Origin: Druceiella hillmani
Lineage: Eukaryota; Arthropoda; Insecta; Lepidoptera; Hepialidae
DNA length: 64,000 nucleotides
Direction of reading: 5' to 3'
NCBI GenBank assembly: GCA_039881145.1
Contig: JAYKKI010000148.1
Location: forward strand, 751,501-815,500
In this document: one piece after another, positions 1-11,300 of the stretch
Numbering within the stretch: the stretch's first letter is position 1
Layout of the letters: every line of letters begins with the position of its first letter
Program-made: the position numbers and the translations under genes
The notes under the pieces: generated by a model
What the model was told of the DNA's origin: nothing
Databases searched by the model: none
What the model saw: the letters and a program-made list of their open reading frames with translations, nothing else

Positions 1-745
1 ATTTCTTTTTTTGCATTCATAATTAGCATTAAGATAATAATACTTAGTTTCCTTCTTTGCGTCAAATAAAACAATCTTTTTGTTTTACTTACTTTAGTAG
101 AGCATCTCTCAATGTTTCAAATGGATAGAAATTTAAGAATACTTCTGAAATCAATTTCGGACCCAGTTTTGTATCTATATATACGCATGTATGAACTTTT
201 ACATGCATGTATGTATGTAAATTGGACAGTTTTTTTTATTGTCTTCATTATTTGTCAATGAAAATTCATGCATTCATCAAACAATGGTGATACCATCCAA
301 CTAAGCAGATTTTTATAATCAGATAATCGCGAAGAAATATAGAATATAACAGTAACCTGGAGCTCACTAGGATCAATGTGAAAATTTATTTTTCTTGCAA
401 AAATGTTTGTAATAATCAATTGATTATTTTAACATTTAATCTTTACAAACTATCTGTTTTAAGAAAAAATTTTTTTTAGACAGTATAATTTTTCTTTGTT
501 GGAGAATAATTGGAAAAAAATAAATAATTGAAAAAAAAAATTTCATTTTGCAGAATTCTAGAGTATTTCCAATCATAAATTATAACTAAAGAGATTAATA
601 AAATTAAAAAGTAGAAAGTAAAAATCACTATAATTTTAGATAACGTACGCGTGTCCCTAAAATATTTATCAGTACATTTTCAATAATACGTTAAGTTAAA
701 AATACACTTTTACTTATTGTCTTCATAATTTATTTTATTCTTTCA
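1..745. other. AT-rich non-coding stretch
   Basis: No coding signal or structured repeat is apparent apart from one copy of a 27-bp repeat at 283-309, which recurs at 845-871. A short region of TATA- and CATG-rich simple sequence lies at 170-225. Confidence 0.5.
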
Positions 746-871
746 ATGCCGACTAGTGTGAGAACGATCAGGATACGCACAGTGAGCATTAAGGAAAATG
801 GAAAAGACGGAAACGCGGCACGAACCCAAAAAGAGACGCTCCTTAATGGTAATACCATCCAACTAAGCAGA
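283..871 (+). repeat. 27-bp direct repeat pair, 562 bp apart
   Basis: The copies at 283-309 and 845-871 differ at one base. Both contain ACCATCCAACTAAGCAGA. When translated, both can encode the same short peptide, NG(D/N)TIQLSR, and the second copy lies in frame inside the small ORF at 746-901. The pair could be a duplicated exon fragment, the ends of an inserted element, or two copies of a dispersed repeat. Nothing in the intervening 535 bp identifies an element. Confidence 0.6.
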
Positions 872-901
872 ATATATATTGAAGTAGAGAGACACAGGTA
901 A
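746..901 (+). CDS. Small basic ORF, possible exon, function unknown
   Basis: This is an open frame of 51 codons starting at an ATG and ending at TAA. It lies in a stretch visibly richer in G+C than its surroundings. The product is hydrophilic and basic, with a run of Arg/Lys and the segment NGNTIQLSR that also occurs, outside any ORF, at 283-309. The stop codon overlaps a good splice-donor sequence, CAG|GTAAAC at 895-903, so the frame may instead be an exon that is spliced just before the stop. I do not recognise a family. The composition shift and repeated peptide favour real or former coding sequence, but it could equally be a transposable element scrap. Confidence 0.25.
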   Translation: MPTSVRTIRIRTVSIKENGKDGNAARTQKETLLNGNTIQLSRIYIEVERHR

Positions 902-1498
902 ACCTACTTAAATACATTATCACGTGCAAGAAAATAAATTGCAGCGATGTCTCGAAAACCCGCGTGTACCGAGGTTTGAATGGGGATTGCGGTGAATCGA
1001 TAGGTTTTGTCATTGTCTTCCGTGCATGCGTCTTAAGACTAGCTAAAATATTTATGTAGTCTTGAAACGTACTCTTCTTCCATTATAAATACAAAATATG
1101 TAAATTACTAAATACGCTCTTAAATAAAGAATTGCATTAGAAAGAAAACTTGTTTCAAAACAATACAAATTTATTTCTAAACCTTCTTGCCATCGGGTAT
1201 GAACCTATGTTCGAATTTTGACTTTTTGCTATCTGTCAATCAAATAATGAAAACTATGTACCGGACTATGTAATTATTTATTAATTATATGTAGGCAATG
1301 TATAAACTATGCACTGGGTTGTATAAAATTTGCAGGACTGATGATTTGAAGAACATTCACCGATCGAGTGCGAATTTACAATTAGATGAACAATAAGTCT
1401 TTTCACCATTTAACGATGTTAGTAATTAAGGAGTCGGATTTTTTTTCTGTACAATAAAATAACAAAATACCAAAGTTTAATGATTACGTTGCACTTTG
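902..1498. other. Non-coding stretch
   Basis: No gene is seen. The part at 940-1040 is GC-richer than average but carries no convincing frame; the rest is AT-rich. Confidence 0.4.
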
Positions 1499-1990
1499 GA
1501 TGATTCACGTCTTTTCGGTGTCCAAGCAGTTAGTGAGGTAGGCGAAAACTTGGTTCTCAAATTGGCGTCCTTGGTCGCTGGTTATCGTCGCATGGCATCC
1601 GAATCTCGGTCCAGTTTTCATAGAATATCTTTGCTACCGATTGGGCAATAATTTTATTTAAGACTATTTAGTAGTGCAATCGATAATCGTGACCAACAAT
1701 CGAAGGCTGCGTGGTGTAGTAGATAGTGACCCGATGATATAAATACTCGTACAGATGTGCTGAAATCGATCGATTGGCAAAAACTTGATTAGCTGATGTA
1801 TTTTGTTCCTTTGGTTAGCTGACATTCAAAACTTGATTAGCTGATATTCACTAGAATACAAACCTTGGTCAATTTTGCGAAGTCCGTGTTCATTAATGGC
1901 CAAGAGAATTTCTGTGCCACCATTTTGTGCATTGTTCTATTAACCGGAATGGCTTACATCGCACACACATTTGAATCCAGTGCGAGCGCG
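1499..1990 (-). pseudogene. Ty3/gypsy pol relic: zinc-finger and integrase core (copy A)
   Basis: Read on the minus strand, this is a broken gypsy-type integrase. At its 5' end (about 1940-1860) it shows a KFSWPLMNTD-like segment, typical of the H2C2 zinc-binding region, followed by a CQLTKGTK-like stretch. The RNase H-fold core follows: RLLVTIIDCTTK (about 1700-1660), then FGCHATITSDQGRQFEN (about 1600-1550), which holds the second catalytic Asp in its family-typical setting. The first catalytic Asp, normally in the D-(I/L)-V-G-P-L motif, is not preserved. Several stops and frame changes break the reading, and the copy ends near 1499 before the catalytic Glu. A 17-bp direct repeat (AAACTTGATTAGCTGAT) near 1780-1845 lies inside it. 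In an intact element integrase inserts the cDNA into the genome; this copy cannot work. Confidence 0.8.
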
Positions 1991-2007
1991 TCGATACTAC
2001 TCGGGAC

Positions 2008-2157
2008 TTATATTAGTCGACATTTTCCAATATAATTTTCACATGGTATGAGGTAGGTTCACTTGTTTGAGCGACAAGTTAAGTAACTTGTCGCTCAAAC
2101 AAGTGAATCTACCTCATACCATGTGAAAATTATATTGGAAAATGTCGACTAATATAA
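2008..2157. repeat. 150-bp near-perfect palindrome
   Basis: The arms at 2008-2081 and 2084-2157 are reverse complements with a single mismatch in 74 bp, separated by two bases. The palindrome sits exactly between the two gypsy integrase pieces at 1499-1990 and 2158-2346. It could extrude as a cruciform or arise by template switching or foldback synthesis; a sequencing or assembly artefact is also possible. No open frame spans it. Confidence 0.9.
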
Positions 2158-2346
2158 CCTATCCCGTTTTCATAAAGTATATTCGCTATTAATTCGGTGA
2201 TAATATTGCCCGTAGGTACTGCTTTGGACTATTTAGTAGTTCATTCGATAATCGTGACCAGTAATCGAATGCCGCGTAGTGAATTTGATAGTGGCCCAAC
2301 GATATAAATACTCGCATAGATATGCTGAAATATGCTGAGTTATATA
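2158..2346 (-). pseudogene. Ty3/gypsy integrase fragment (copy B)
   Basis: On the minus strand this encodes the start of the integrase catalytic core. It reads an IYIVGPL segment, where families normally have D-I-V-G-P-L, then RLLVTIIE and KAVPTGNIITELIAN, interrupted by stops. The first catalytic Asp is replaced by Tyr. It overlaps copy A in content (same integrase positions) but diverges in sequence, so it is a separate copy or an older duplicate. Its 83 bp at 2161-2243 are repeated in reverse orientation at 2533-2615, where the plus-strand copy continues the domain. Confidence 0.75.
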
Positions 2347-2615
2347 CAAAATTCACTACAGGCATACGCCACAACAGCGGGAAATGTAACATCGTCGCTG
2401 ATACTCACCGCTGGGTAGAAACGACATCAAGTCCATTGACGCTCGATTTCGAAATAGCTGAGGTATAGATAATGGACTGAGCGATTAAGTTTGCTAGTCC
2501 AACAAAGCTGTTGGACTAGCAAACTTTAAGATTGAACTACTAAATAGTCCAAAGCAATACCTACGGGCAATATTATCACCGAATTAATAGCGAATATACT
2601 TTACGAAAACGGGAT
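2161..2615. repeat. 83-bp inverted repeat with 289-bp spacer
   Basis: The arms 2161-2243 and 2533-2615 match as reverse complements at 81 of 83 positions. Both encode the same part of gypsy integrase, so coding sequence is folded back on itself. Together with the adjacent palindrome at 2008-2157 this makes a nested foldback. Confidence 0.9.
2487..2526. repeat. 18-bp perfect hairpin inside the gypsy relic
   Basis: The arms 2487-2504 and 2509-2526 are perfect reverse complements with a 4-base loop. It lies exactly where the plus-strand gypsy copy jumps from RNase H to integrase, so it may mark the rearrangement junction. Confidence 0.9.
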
Positions 2616-3015
2616 ACTGAGATTCGGATGCCTTGTGACGATAACCAGCCACCAAAGATGTTAGTTAGGAACCAACATTTCGCCAGTCTCACTAAATGCT
2701 TGGATATCGAAAAGATGCGAACCACACCGTATCATCCACTCTGCAACAGAACCATTAAGCGTTGGTACTGTTATCTTAAAGCCGCACTAACATCAAACAT
2801 GAGCAGTCATATTACATGGACACATGAACTACCTACCATGCTCCTCGGTTTGGTAGCCGCCTTACACACGGAGAGCGGAATAAGTTCCAACGAACTAACT
2901 TATGGCTATAACCAATGAATACCGAGCGAATTCCTGACTGGAGTTATTAGTAAATAAGCGGACTTGGATTATAACTCAAGTCATGCATTCGGGATCTGTA
3001 ATCGTTCATCAAGAC

Positions 3016-3051
3016 CTGTTGACTTATGAATGTATATTCGTAAGTCAACAG
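3016..3051. repeat. 16-bp hairpin in the gypsy tail
   Basis: The arms 3016-3031 and 3036-3051 pair with one mismatch around a 4-base loop. It interrupts the integrase C-terminal reading. Confidence 0.85.
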
Positions 3052-3235
3052 ACCCTTACAACCATCATACCATGGCCCCTACCGAGTGCTAAATTGAGAT
3101 AGCAAAATATTCAGAGTGCAATTATCAGACTGACAAGCAACCATCTCAATGTATCGCCTGAAACCCACCTACACAATCAGCGAGTACGGCTAACAGCCAT
3201 CACCGAAGTCTCACCAGGACTCATAGCATAAATTA

Positions 3236-4180
3236 AATATTCAACTACCACATACGTCACATGTCATCCCGCTTTCTTCAGAGCAAGCCACTCTCTCACT
3301 GTTGGCTTCGATTGCATTTTCTCGAGCTGCAGTTCGACTTTCGGTGAAAGTCGAATTGTACGCTCGATGGGAAGCACTGTATCTATACGCACTCACGCAC
3401 TCATTTGGAGCACTCTATCTTGAATTTTGTATATTATGAAAAAGCTGGTAGGTAGGGTATGAAATCAAATCAGGGTATGAAGCTCAATTAATCTTCATCG
3501 AAATATACACTAGCGACATTATATGCACATACCTAAAAAGCACTGTTTGGCTCTGCAAAAATTGTAATCCAAAAAAATGTAACACCTAATATTTATTGTA
3601 GACAGTCAAAAGTAAAAAACAGAAAACTTCCAAAATATTGTTATTATGCTACCTGTATCCCTACTGTTACCACTTTTGCCACCGCCGTATATCTGTTTTA
3701 TATATTGACCCTCCTAATTTTTGTGAAATTATTTTGTTCTCATAGGCGCTAGAATAAAGATACATTTTTGTATATTCCATCAAATCTGTTCTCTTTTACA
3801 TAAGAAGTTGTAATGAAATGCAGATAATTTATATTATCTGCACTCATTACAGTTTCTATATTCATATTATCTGCATTCATAATATTTTCTCATAATTATA
3901 TTTACTATTTCTCATAATTATATATACTAATTTAAACTTACACTGTAAAATGGTGAAAAAGATGCCTACGCGTTGGAGCAAATAGTGAAATATGGTTTGT
4001 AGGCTTGTCTGAACCCGAAATATTTTTTTGAAGTGAAGTGAAGTGCACTTTTTTCTGTTATTACTACTCTTTATAATGGCGGCATATAATTTATACATAG
4101 GGGGGTTTTAATATTCATCTAGAATATTAGCTAGATCTAATTAAAAAAATATATGTACATACATATGCGTGTATGTGTAT
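3236..4180. other. Post-gypsy sequence, then AT-rich DNA
   Basis: The part at 3240-3430 is GC-richer and follows directly after the gypsy pol stop. By position it could be 3' untranslated or LTR sequence, but no second copy is present to prove an LTR. A small hairpin, GACTTTCGGTGAAAGTC, lies near 3335. From 3430 on it is AT-rich; 3817-3870 repeats ATTATCTGCA in direct and inverted orientation. Confidence 0.4.
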
Positions 4181-4183
4181 GTA

Positions 4184-4242
<59 letters not shown>
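4181..4242. repeat. (TA)n microsatellite
   Basis: An almost pure TA tract of about 60 bp with one CA interruption, preceded by a GTATGTGTATG run. Confidence 0.95.
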
Positions 4243-4243
<1 letters not shown>

Positions 4244-5199
4244 AATATTAATCAGAATTTTTTATTTTTTATTTCAATTATTTATAAATTATTACTCCCT
4301 CAATTAGTGTTATTATGCAGAATTATTAAAGAATGTATTCAAATAAATATTTATGAATTAAATACATATTATGGTGAAAAATATTGACTGTTCGTAAATA
4401 CGTTTTCAATGCTCTTCCCGTATGTGTACGGGAACCCCTTTGAAATTCAATTTTAAGTCATTTTAACTACTATTTCTAATTGTCCGCCTAAGTACTTCGT
4501 ATTAGTGTGATTTTGTAGTCCAAATATTATTTCGTTATAAATGTTAAAAGCCTCTGACGGATAGATAGCGTTGTCATAAAAATAGGGTTCCGTTCGGACC
4601 CTTCGGATACGAACATTAAAAACTAACTGATGAATTTAAACATTCTCAATATCATTGTTATAAAAGAGAAAATAAAAAATGATTACCACGAAGAGCCTTT
4701 CGTCCGCATGCGATTCTTTTACATATTTTATACTCTATCAAAATCTACACACAAGTTAGTTAGAAATCTGCTTCGAATTAAAAAATATATCTTTTCTTTA
4801 TGGTAATTTATTTAAAGGTATAAAAATCATCTACATAACTTAAACACTAAGGTTATTTTTATATATGTAACCGACTAGGAAACCTCTACGCTTAAGGCAA
4901 TAAGATAAGCCTAACTTAATTAAATAAGACAAATATTTTTAGAACTATTATGTAGTGGAACAAAAATTCAATTATATATTATGTTTAACTTAAACGTACT
5001 AACTCGCACAGTTGCCACTCAATAATATTCATATGAAAATTATCTATTTTGTAAGACAGTATATTATTTGAAATAGCAGGTTGTAAGGATTACAAATCTA
5101 AATTTGTTAGAATTTTACGAATGATTATTCTACCAATATTGGCGAAGATGTCCACAAAATCTATATCTTGCCCCTATCTTGGAAACTTCTCTAGTTAAG

Positions 5200-5202
<3 letters not shown>
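4243..5202. other. AT-rich non-coding stretch
   Basis: Nothing recognisable. Only chance-length frames are present. Confidence 0.5.
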
Positions 5203-5255
<53 letters not shown>

Positions 5256-5260
5256 CATAT

Positions 5261-5307
<47 letters not shown>
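5203..5307. repeat. (TA)n microsatellite, interrupted
   Basis: About 105 bp of TA dinucleotides interrupted centrally by two ACATACATAT blocks, a pattern also seen in other TA tracts of the window. Confidence 0.95.
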
Positions 5308-5311
<4 letters not shown>

Positions 5312-5699
5312 TTCGAGAGACTACGTTGCGTTTAAAGTAAAGAAATTATTTCGAAAGTGGTACTGAGGGTGACAAGTAATGAAATCCGTAGAAATTAATA
5401 ATGTTTTTTTAAAAATACATATTAATCCAATGGCACTGCAAACATTTCAGAACTTAACAAATATATGGTTTATCAAATATGCAACCTTATTTTATCGACC
5501 GTCAGTATATACATTTTGAACAACGTCATGAGCACTGAAACCAACTGGCAAAATGTCACAAGTGGACTAATTTTAGCACGGTGGGGCATATTTTTAAATC
5601 CAATATGACACAACATGTCAAAAGTTATACTTACACTCAATGCCTAAAATGACACACGAATACAAAACCTGGACGCTCACTAAGGTAATCATATCGAAA

Positions 5700-6045
5700 C
5701 TGAATTTGTATAAAGAGCAATGCGGTTATGTTGCGAATGCCTCTTGAGACTGTTTAAACCAAAATTATAAAGTAAATATAGCTATAACACCATAGAAGGC
5801 ATAGTCACCAGGCGGAATTTAGAGTGGATTGGGCATCTGATGAGGTACAAAGATGACCGATAGAATCTGATGTAATGGAGAATCTGATGTATCTGGAGCT
5901 GAAGCCAGATTGACGGATGATGTTCGGGCATTGGATGGCAAATACCGAAATCAGGAGACGACCAGTAGAAATAAATGAAGAGATTAAGGGGAGAGTTATG
6001 TTTAGTCGGACTTCAATAAGCTGACGATGGTAATGATGATGAGGG
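5700..6045 (+). pseudogene. Possible non-LTR retrotransposon (LINE) 3' coding tail
   Basis: The plus strand at 5810-5863 reads RRNLEWIGHLMRYKDDR. This matches the post-reverse-transcriptase region of many LINE ORF2 proteins, which usually have a W-x-G-H-x-x-R-M-x-x-D-R segment. Past a stop, in another frame, LELKPD appears at about 5895, at the spacing where such proteins carry a G-R-R-x-x-G-R-P stretch. Stops and frame changes are frequent and no reverse transcriptase core is seen upstream. The region stands out in G+C from its surroundings. The call rests mainly on one 17-residue motif. Confidence 0.5.
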
Positions 6046-9000
6046 ACATATTTAACTAATATACTTTAAATCAAATTATGATTTGACGTTTACTTATATG
6101 TTTATTTTTTCCTTTTTCGAATAATTTTAGTGACTGAGAAAACGACGTCAGATTTTTAGCACTATGTCTATGTAAAAGCTAAAATAAGACACGCTTTTTA
6201 ATTTTCCCTGGATAATTTAATTAATTAGCTTGCTAATTTCCATTTCACATATTATTACAAAATATTTTGGGAGTAGGTGAAGAGAAAAAAAAGAGTTAAA
6301 AGACAAAATCAGTTAAAGAAAAATTATTACAGAGATATATTAAACATTGTATTTTTTATATCAGAATTTAGTAATCCGTACGGTGGTTTAGAAGAAAACT
6401 GAGAAAAAATAATGACATTTAAAACATTACAATATTAATGAAAGTAATGTAATTGTATATTAATGGTAACAAATAATGCCGCTTTAATGATTTTGACAAA
6501 AATCGTCCATTAAAATGATCGTTTTTTTTAAACTCATTGTTATCACGAATTATTTAGTAAAACAGAATACAGAGCCTAAATGCCTTTTATGGTTCATCGA
6601 AATTTTATTTTTGTAAGTTGAAACAAACTTAGGGTCCATCATTGAAAAAAGCTAGTATCATCATTTGATCAATCCACAGAATTTCATTCTTTCTTGTTTC
6701 CATATCTTTCCAGATAAATAAATTCGCTCTTTGCAAAATTCTCGACTAATTTTTTTAAAACTAGAAAGTAGATGCTATTTACCGGCTTTTCTATATTTTC
6801 CTGTGCAGAATTAAATTGACTCCCTACTTAATAAAAAAAGTCGATACGATTTCTTAATTTCTCCCCGCAAATTTAGTATGAATATAACTCATTACTTAAA
6901 AGTAAGGCAATGGAGAAATATAAATAATAATTTTGGGTACAATTTTAGTGTTCTGCAGTAAATATCAAATAAATATTTGGTTTCATTAATGACATGAAAA
7001 TATTATTTTAAGAGGCCTTACGTTAATTTTGAATTTTAATCGTTCCTTTTAATAAAATGTATAATTTTCTTAATCTAAAGTTTATTCAATTTATTTCGCA
7101 TACATTAGGAGCTCTGTATATAATCATGAAAAACTAAGAAATTATTAAAATTAGTATTGTTTTTTCAGACCAGCTTTAAAATAATGTATTTATCGTAAAG
7201 GGAAACTTGTTACTAAGGTCATAAAGGTTTAAACGAATCATTGCTATTAAAGCAAGCTTCTTTCTAATCAGCAGAAATTTTAATGACTTTTGTAATTTCT
7301 TTATCTCTTGCAGTATAGAAAGCACAAATTATTTATTTTATTCACAATTTATTGCTGCAATTGTATTAAGTCTTTGCAAATAAGTACGACTAAGCACCAA
7401 GTGGCTTAATTATGTTTTTAAAAAGGCTTTTGAAAGCAATTTTAAATTTATTTTTTTAACAAATGAAGCCTTAATGAATATTTACTTATTTCTGTTGATA
7501 CGATCCTGTAAGGAATATTTCATAAAAACGCATGAAATCAGTGAAGTTTTGAAATTTTAAATAATTTTTAACACGCTTTCGGCGATTAAATATTTTGGAA
7601 TAATCCAAAGTGGAAATAAATCGGCGCAAGCTTAATTTAAGAGGGTACGCAATAATAAATAAATAATGCTTCAAGTGCAAACAGCCCCACTGTATCCCAG
7701 GTAAATATTTTTTCATACCTTCCATTTTAACTAAATCTGTAAATAAACAAATTATTCGTCAATCATTTAACACTAATCTTATCCACCCATACCAAAATTT
7801 TATTAAAATTATTAAACCGTATACTGTTGTAGCTGAAATCATTTTAAAAGTAATTCTACGGTAAATAAACTTAAAACTTTCATAATGCAAAATTTGAGGT
7901 ACGAACATTTATAATCGATTTGCAGACCTGCTACAAAATACCTTTTTAACATAATTTTTGAGTTCCATAGCACACCCTTGCAATTTCTATAGTTTTAAAC
8001 TTACATGCACAAAATAGCATGTGATAATTTAAATTATTAATCAGTAAAAATTTCAAATATTTATTTTAGTGTATCTCCCCAAAACACGTAACTTGGAAGT
8101 TTTTTTCATAGTCCCACAGAGTGGCGATATTGATTTACTATTCTTTTTTGTTTGTGTTTTTTTTTTGAAAGTGATTGCTTTTGATCATACATTTTCCTAA
8201 ATTATTAAACCATAACTTCGACGATGACAATATTATAGTTTATATTACCTGCCTAGATTCAAATTATCGCGTGTTCCTGTATAATTGTTTATTGTTACTA
8301 CTATTATACCGTATTAGTTTTTATACTATTCCTTATTTTCTTTTTCGATTCTTCAATGTACTCAACATCTGTGCATTAGACGTGAAATGTTTAAGAAATA
8401 AATAAATATAAAACTTAAAAATACGAGTATGGATGCCTTAAAATTTGTAGATGATGAATATCTGGCAAATAATTATTGTAGACATGAAAACTATTATAAA
8501 AGAAATACCTTCGACTGACATTCCTTTTAAGAAATACTTTGTTATGGCAGGCATGTATAGCTGTGCAATAAAATGAGCTACACGTAATAGACAAAATAAA
8601 TACACCTGGGTAAGTGCGCTGTAGAATGAAATATAAACGGGAAATTAATCTGCGATGGGATGTTTTCTGTCGTACTTTTTTTTTTATTTTCTCATCACAG
8701 TTAACCATTTTTGTTATCATATTTTTAATTTTTTCAACGCTTTGATAAACCACATTGGAATTATTTACAATTTTTCACGATCTAATTGATGGTTTTTATT
8801 AATTGGAAAAAACACCAATCAATTACATTTTTCATTCAGGAATTTCTGTTGTAGGAATTAAAATTGAAACAAAATATTTTTTTCAGAAAGCGTACTGCAA
8901 GTATAAAAACAGTAATGTGCTGACCACAGTTTCTCACAGCACTTAAAAAGCAAGTAAAATTTAAGTGATTTATAGTAATCAGACGAAAAAAAGAAATATC

Positions 9001-10270
9001 AAGTGACTTCATGTCAATTTAACTCCCATCCCTTATTTATTTATTTCTTTAAAATCCCATGCAAAACTTAAAGGTTTACAAAAACTATTAAACATGCAAA
9101 AGAACCATAAGAGCAAATTATTATAAAAAGTAATAGAAATGATCTATAAATATTACAAAATGAAGTTGCCTGGGCACATCTGCCTGTGTTGGATACAGCA
9201 CTTGATGTGGCATTGAACTTATGTGATGAATTTTTATGCAGTTTTCATCATCATTAAGATCAATTCGCGAAAAACGTTTATAACGTTTATATTTTAATGT
9301 ATTAAGAGTAGATAAATAACAACATTTCCATAAATAACAAAAAACAATTTTTTTTGCGAGGTAACATGGCTTAGGGTAAATAAAACATGAGGACAAAATT
9401 AAATTTACCTACTACACAGTGGTAAACTTTAAAATGTCCTATATAAAAAGTTAAAATACCATGTATTAATCTTCTAGGATTGATCCACAATGATCATTTT
9501 CATCTTTTGTAATTTTATTAATATCATGGAATTCATTGACGAACATTTTTAAAAACATATTACTAATTCTAAAAGACATCGAAAAGCATAGTTCGGATTT
9601 GCACCATAGATTTTCCTTGAAAACGTCGAGATAAAGTCATAGCGAGATTTTATTATTAATATGTAATTTAATTATCAATCTCTCTGGAAACTGCGTTCAT
9701 TTATACTGGGATTTGCCGTACCCAATGAGTTAGCCGTGCGTGTTTCAATGGGATTCCAGTAAAGCTATAACATATAGAGCCTTGATTGCACCTACAGTTT
9801 CGTGCTCAATAATATCATAGTATACCGTAGCATCCTCCATTGACGTATGTGCATTGATAGCCGACGATAATTTTATGTAATTTTCTATTTTATAACGATT
9901 TTTACTTACATTTCGGCGAATATGTTTAATATCTCCCTTTTCGTTCAATAGTTTGTCTACATATTTTTACAATGACACCCAAATCAACGCGTTTTTACGC
10001 TACACTAATTCACACCTTTAGAAGAAGCTAATTTGTAACAATAAATTGCATGCACCTACACTAGACCGATGACGTTGCAAGCAAAAATACGCTGCGTGAT
10101 AAATACGAACAGACATGCTCTATCTGTTGTGGGTTGAACATTGAAATTTGTTCATATTTTATAACGCAAGAAATATCTACCATCTATCACATACTTAGTG
10201 AGCAAATAGATATTTTCACATTAAACATAATACATAATTTATATTATATATTTAATCTATCACAACTTTT
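6046..10270. other. Long AT-rich region without recognised genes
   Basis: Several 60-110-codon frames are present, the longest on the minus strand at 8415-8753 (112 codons). In DNA this AT-rich roughly one frame of that size is expected by chance in 64 kb, and none shows a domain. A minus-strand frame at 9745-9948 has balanced composition and a GTAAGT donor-like site inside it, but no recognisable family. No repeats stand out. Confidence 0.4.
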
Positions 10271-10558
10271 TTGTTTATATTACGTAATTCAAATAAACGC
10301 CTTAGAAGATGGGACAAATTTATTGATTGTGCGAACAAAATAATTACAAGTCAGCGAGCTTTGGGTGTAGGTACCTTGTGGCAGCCAACGGGCTCTCTTC
10401 AGCGTGTAGAGTGCACTACGGGGTACGGTTTGCCTATAACATTCAGTTTGCCTATAAGATCAAGATCTCAAATGAATGCGTTTGCTATTCATCGCAAACT
10501 CATTCATTTGAAATCTTCAGATATCTTTGAATACTTGTCTAAACTTCCAGCACAATAA
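10271..10558 (+). CDS. Unassigned ORF with internal quasi-palindrome
   Basis: This open frame of 95 codons has its second half in locally GC-richer DNA (10340-10510). The product is basic, with no motif or membrane segment that I recognise. A long quasi-palindrome (10462-10517) lies inside it, so part of the frame is an inverted duplication of itself. It may be a fossil exon, a transposable element fragment or chance. Confidence 0.2.
   Translation: MFILRNSNKRLRRWDKFIDCANKIITSQRALGVGTLWQPTGSLQRVECTTGYGLPITFSLPIRSRSQMNAFAIHRKLIHLKSSDIFEYLSKLPAQ
10462..10517. repeat. 24-bp quasi-palindrome, 8-base loop
   Basis: The arms 10462-10485 and 10494-10517 are reverse complements at 22 of 24 positions. 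Confidence 0.9.
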
Positions 10559-11033
10559 ATTAAAATAAATATAATTGTTGCCTAAGAAGCTTAGTTAAGC
10601 TGCTAGAGTAAAATTTTAGCAATATTGTACGTAATAAAGTTTTAATAATATCAAAGTAATTTAACCTTATCCTACGTGATTCTCAGCACAGATGATAACA
10701 TTTCCACTAACTTTTCTAAGATTAGTTCGCTTTAATAGATTTAATTTTAAGCGTTGTTTACAAACATATGATTAAATATTATATTCATTTTTTTTTATAT
10801 TCTACTAGATAATTTAAGATAAAGATTGCAAGAAAAACAACATTAATAGACGCATTTCTTTGTGTTTAAAATGTTTTTGAAAAACTTGTTTCTTTAAATG
10901 CAAACATTTTAAAATAAAATGTTTTCTGAAATTTCAGGAATATTTAGACGCTTTATATCTGCTTATATTCTTTGAGTTCCACTGTATACTAAGATTATAT
11001 TTATATATCTCAGTAATTTTTTAAATTTCCCAG

Positions 11034-11211
11034 ATATTGCGAAGAAATCGGTGTTCAAATCACGCAGGTTGTAGAACAAAGACGCAAAAAGAGAGCATTT
11101 GTTATAAAACGAAGAACAAAGAGGAAAGCATCTATTAAGGAATTACTTTTTTGTAAAGAGATAGTGAAAAGTCAGCAGAACGTAAATTCATTTAAATTTT
11201 CATCGTGCTAA
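11034..11211 (+). CDS. Candidate terminal exon, very basic product
   Basis: A splice-acceptor-like sequence (TTAAATTTCCCAG, ending 11033) is followed by an open frame of 58 codons to a TAA at 11209-11211. The frame reads YCEEIGVQITQVVEQRRKK and continues with clusters of Arg and Lys, a composition unlike the AT-rich background. No ATG or upstream exon is identified and no family is recognised. It could be the 3' end of a small gene or a transposon scrap. Confidence 0.25.
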
Positions 11212-11237
11212 ACATAGGATTTAATTTTTGTGCTGGA

Positions 11238-11241
<4 letters not shown>

Positions 11242-11297
<56 letters not shown>
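11242..11297. repeat. (TA)n microsatellite
   Basis: An uninterrupted TA tract of about 56 bp. Confidence 0.95.

Positions 11298-11300
<3 letters not shown>

Larger units (their letters stand above)
2386..3235 (+). pseudogene. Ty3/gypsy pol relic: RNase H end and integrase (copy C)
   Basis: Read on the plus strand, 2386-2470 gives NIVADTHRWVETTSSPLTLD, resembling the end of gypsy RNase H (consensus ADALSR followed by a linker). It jumps at about 2530 to the integrase core: IPTGNIITELIANIL, FGC-ITIT, then after a frameshift QHFASLTKCLDIEKMRTTPYHP at about 2660-2740. The catalytic Glu motif (N-G-x-x-E-R-x-H) reads NRTIKRWY, so Glu has become Lys. The downstream part keeps YGYNQ-IPSEFLTG and a chromodomain-side tail ending in ISMYRLKPTYT-like residues near 3170. 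The H2C2 finger between RNase H and the core is deleted. This is a dead copy. The longest uninterrupted stretch is 2628-2918 (96 codons). Confidence 0.82.

Noticed and set aside
2189..2392. 67-codon minus ORF as a gene in its own frame
   Set aside because: The integrase motifs lie in a different frame of the same strand; this frame is a shadow.
8415..8753. 112-codon minus-strand ORF
   Set aside because: About one frame of this length is expected by chance at this A+T content; no motif, start context or composition shift supports a gene.
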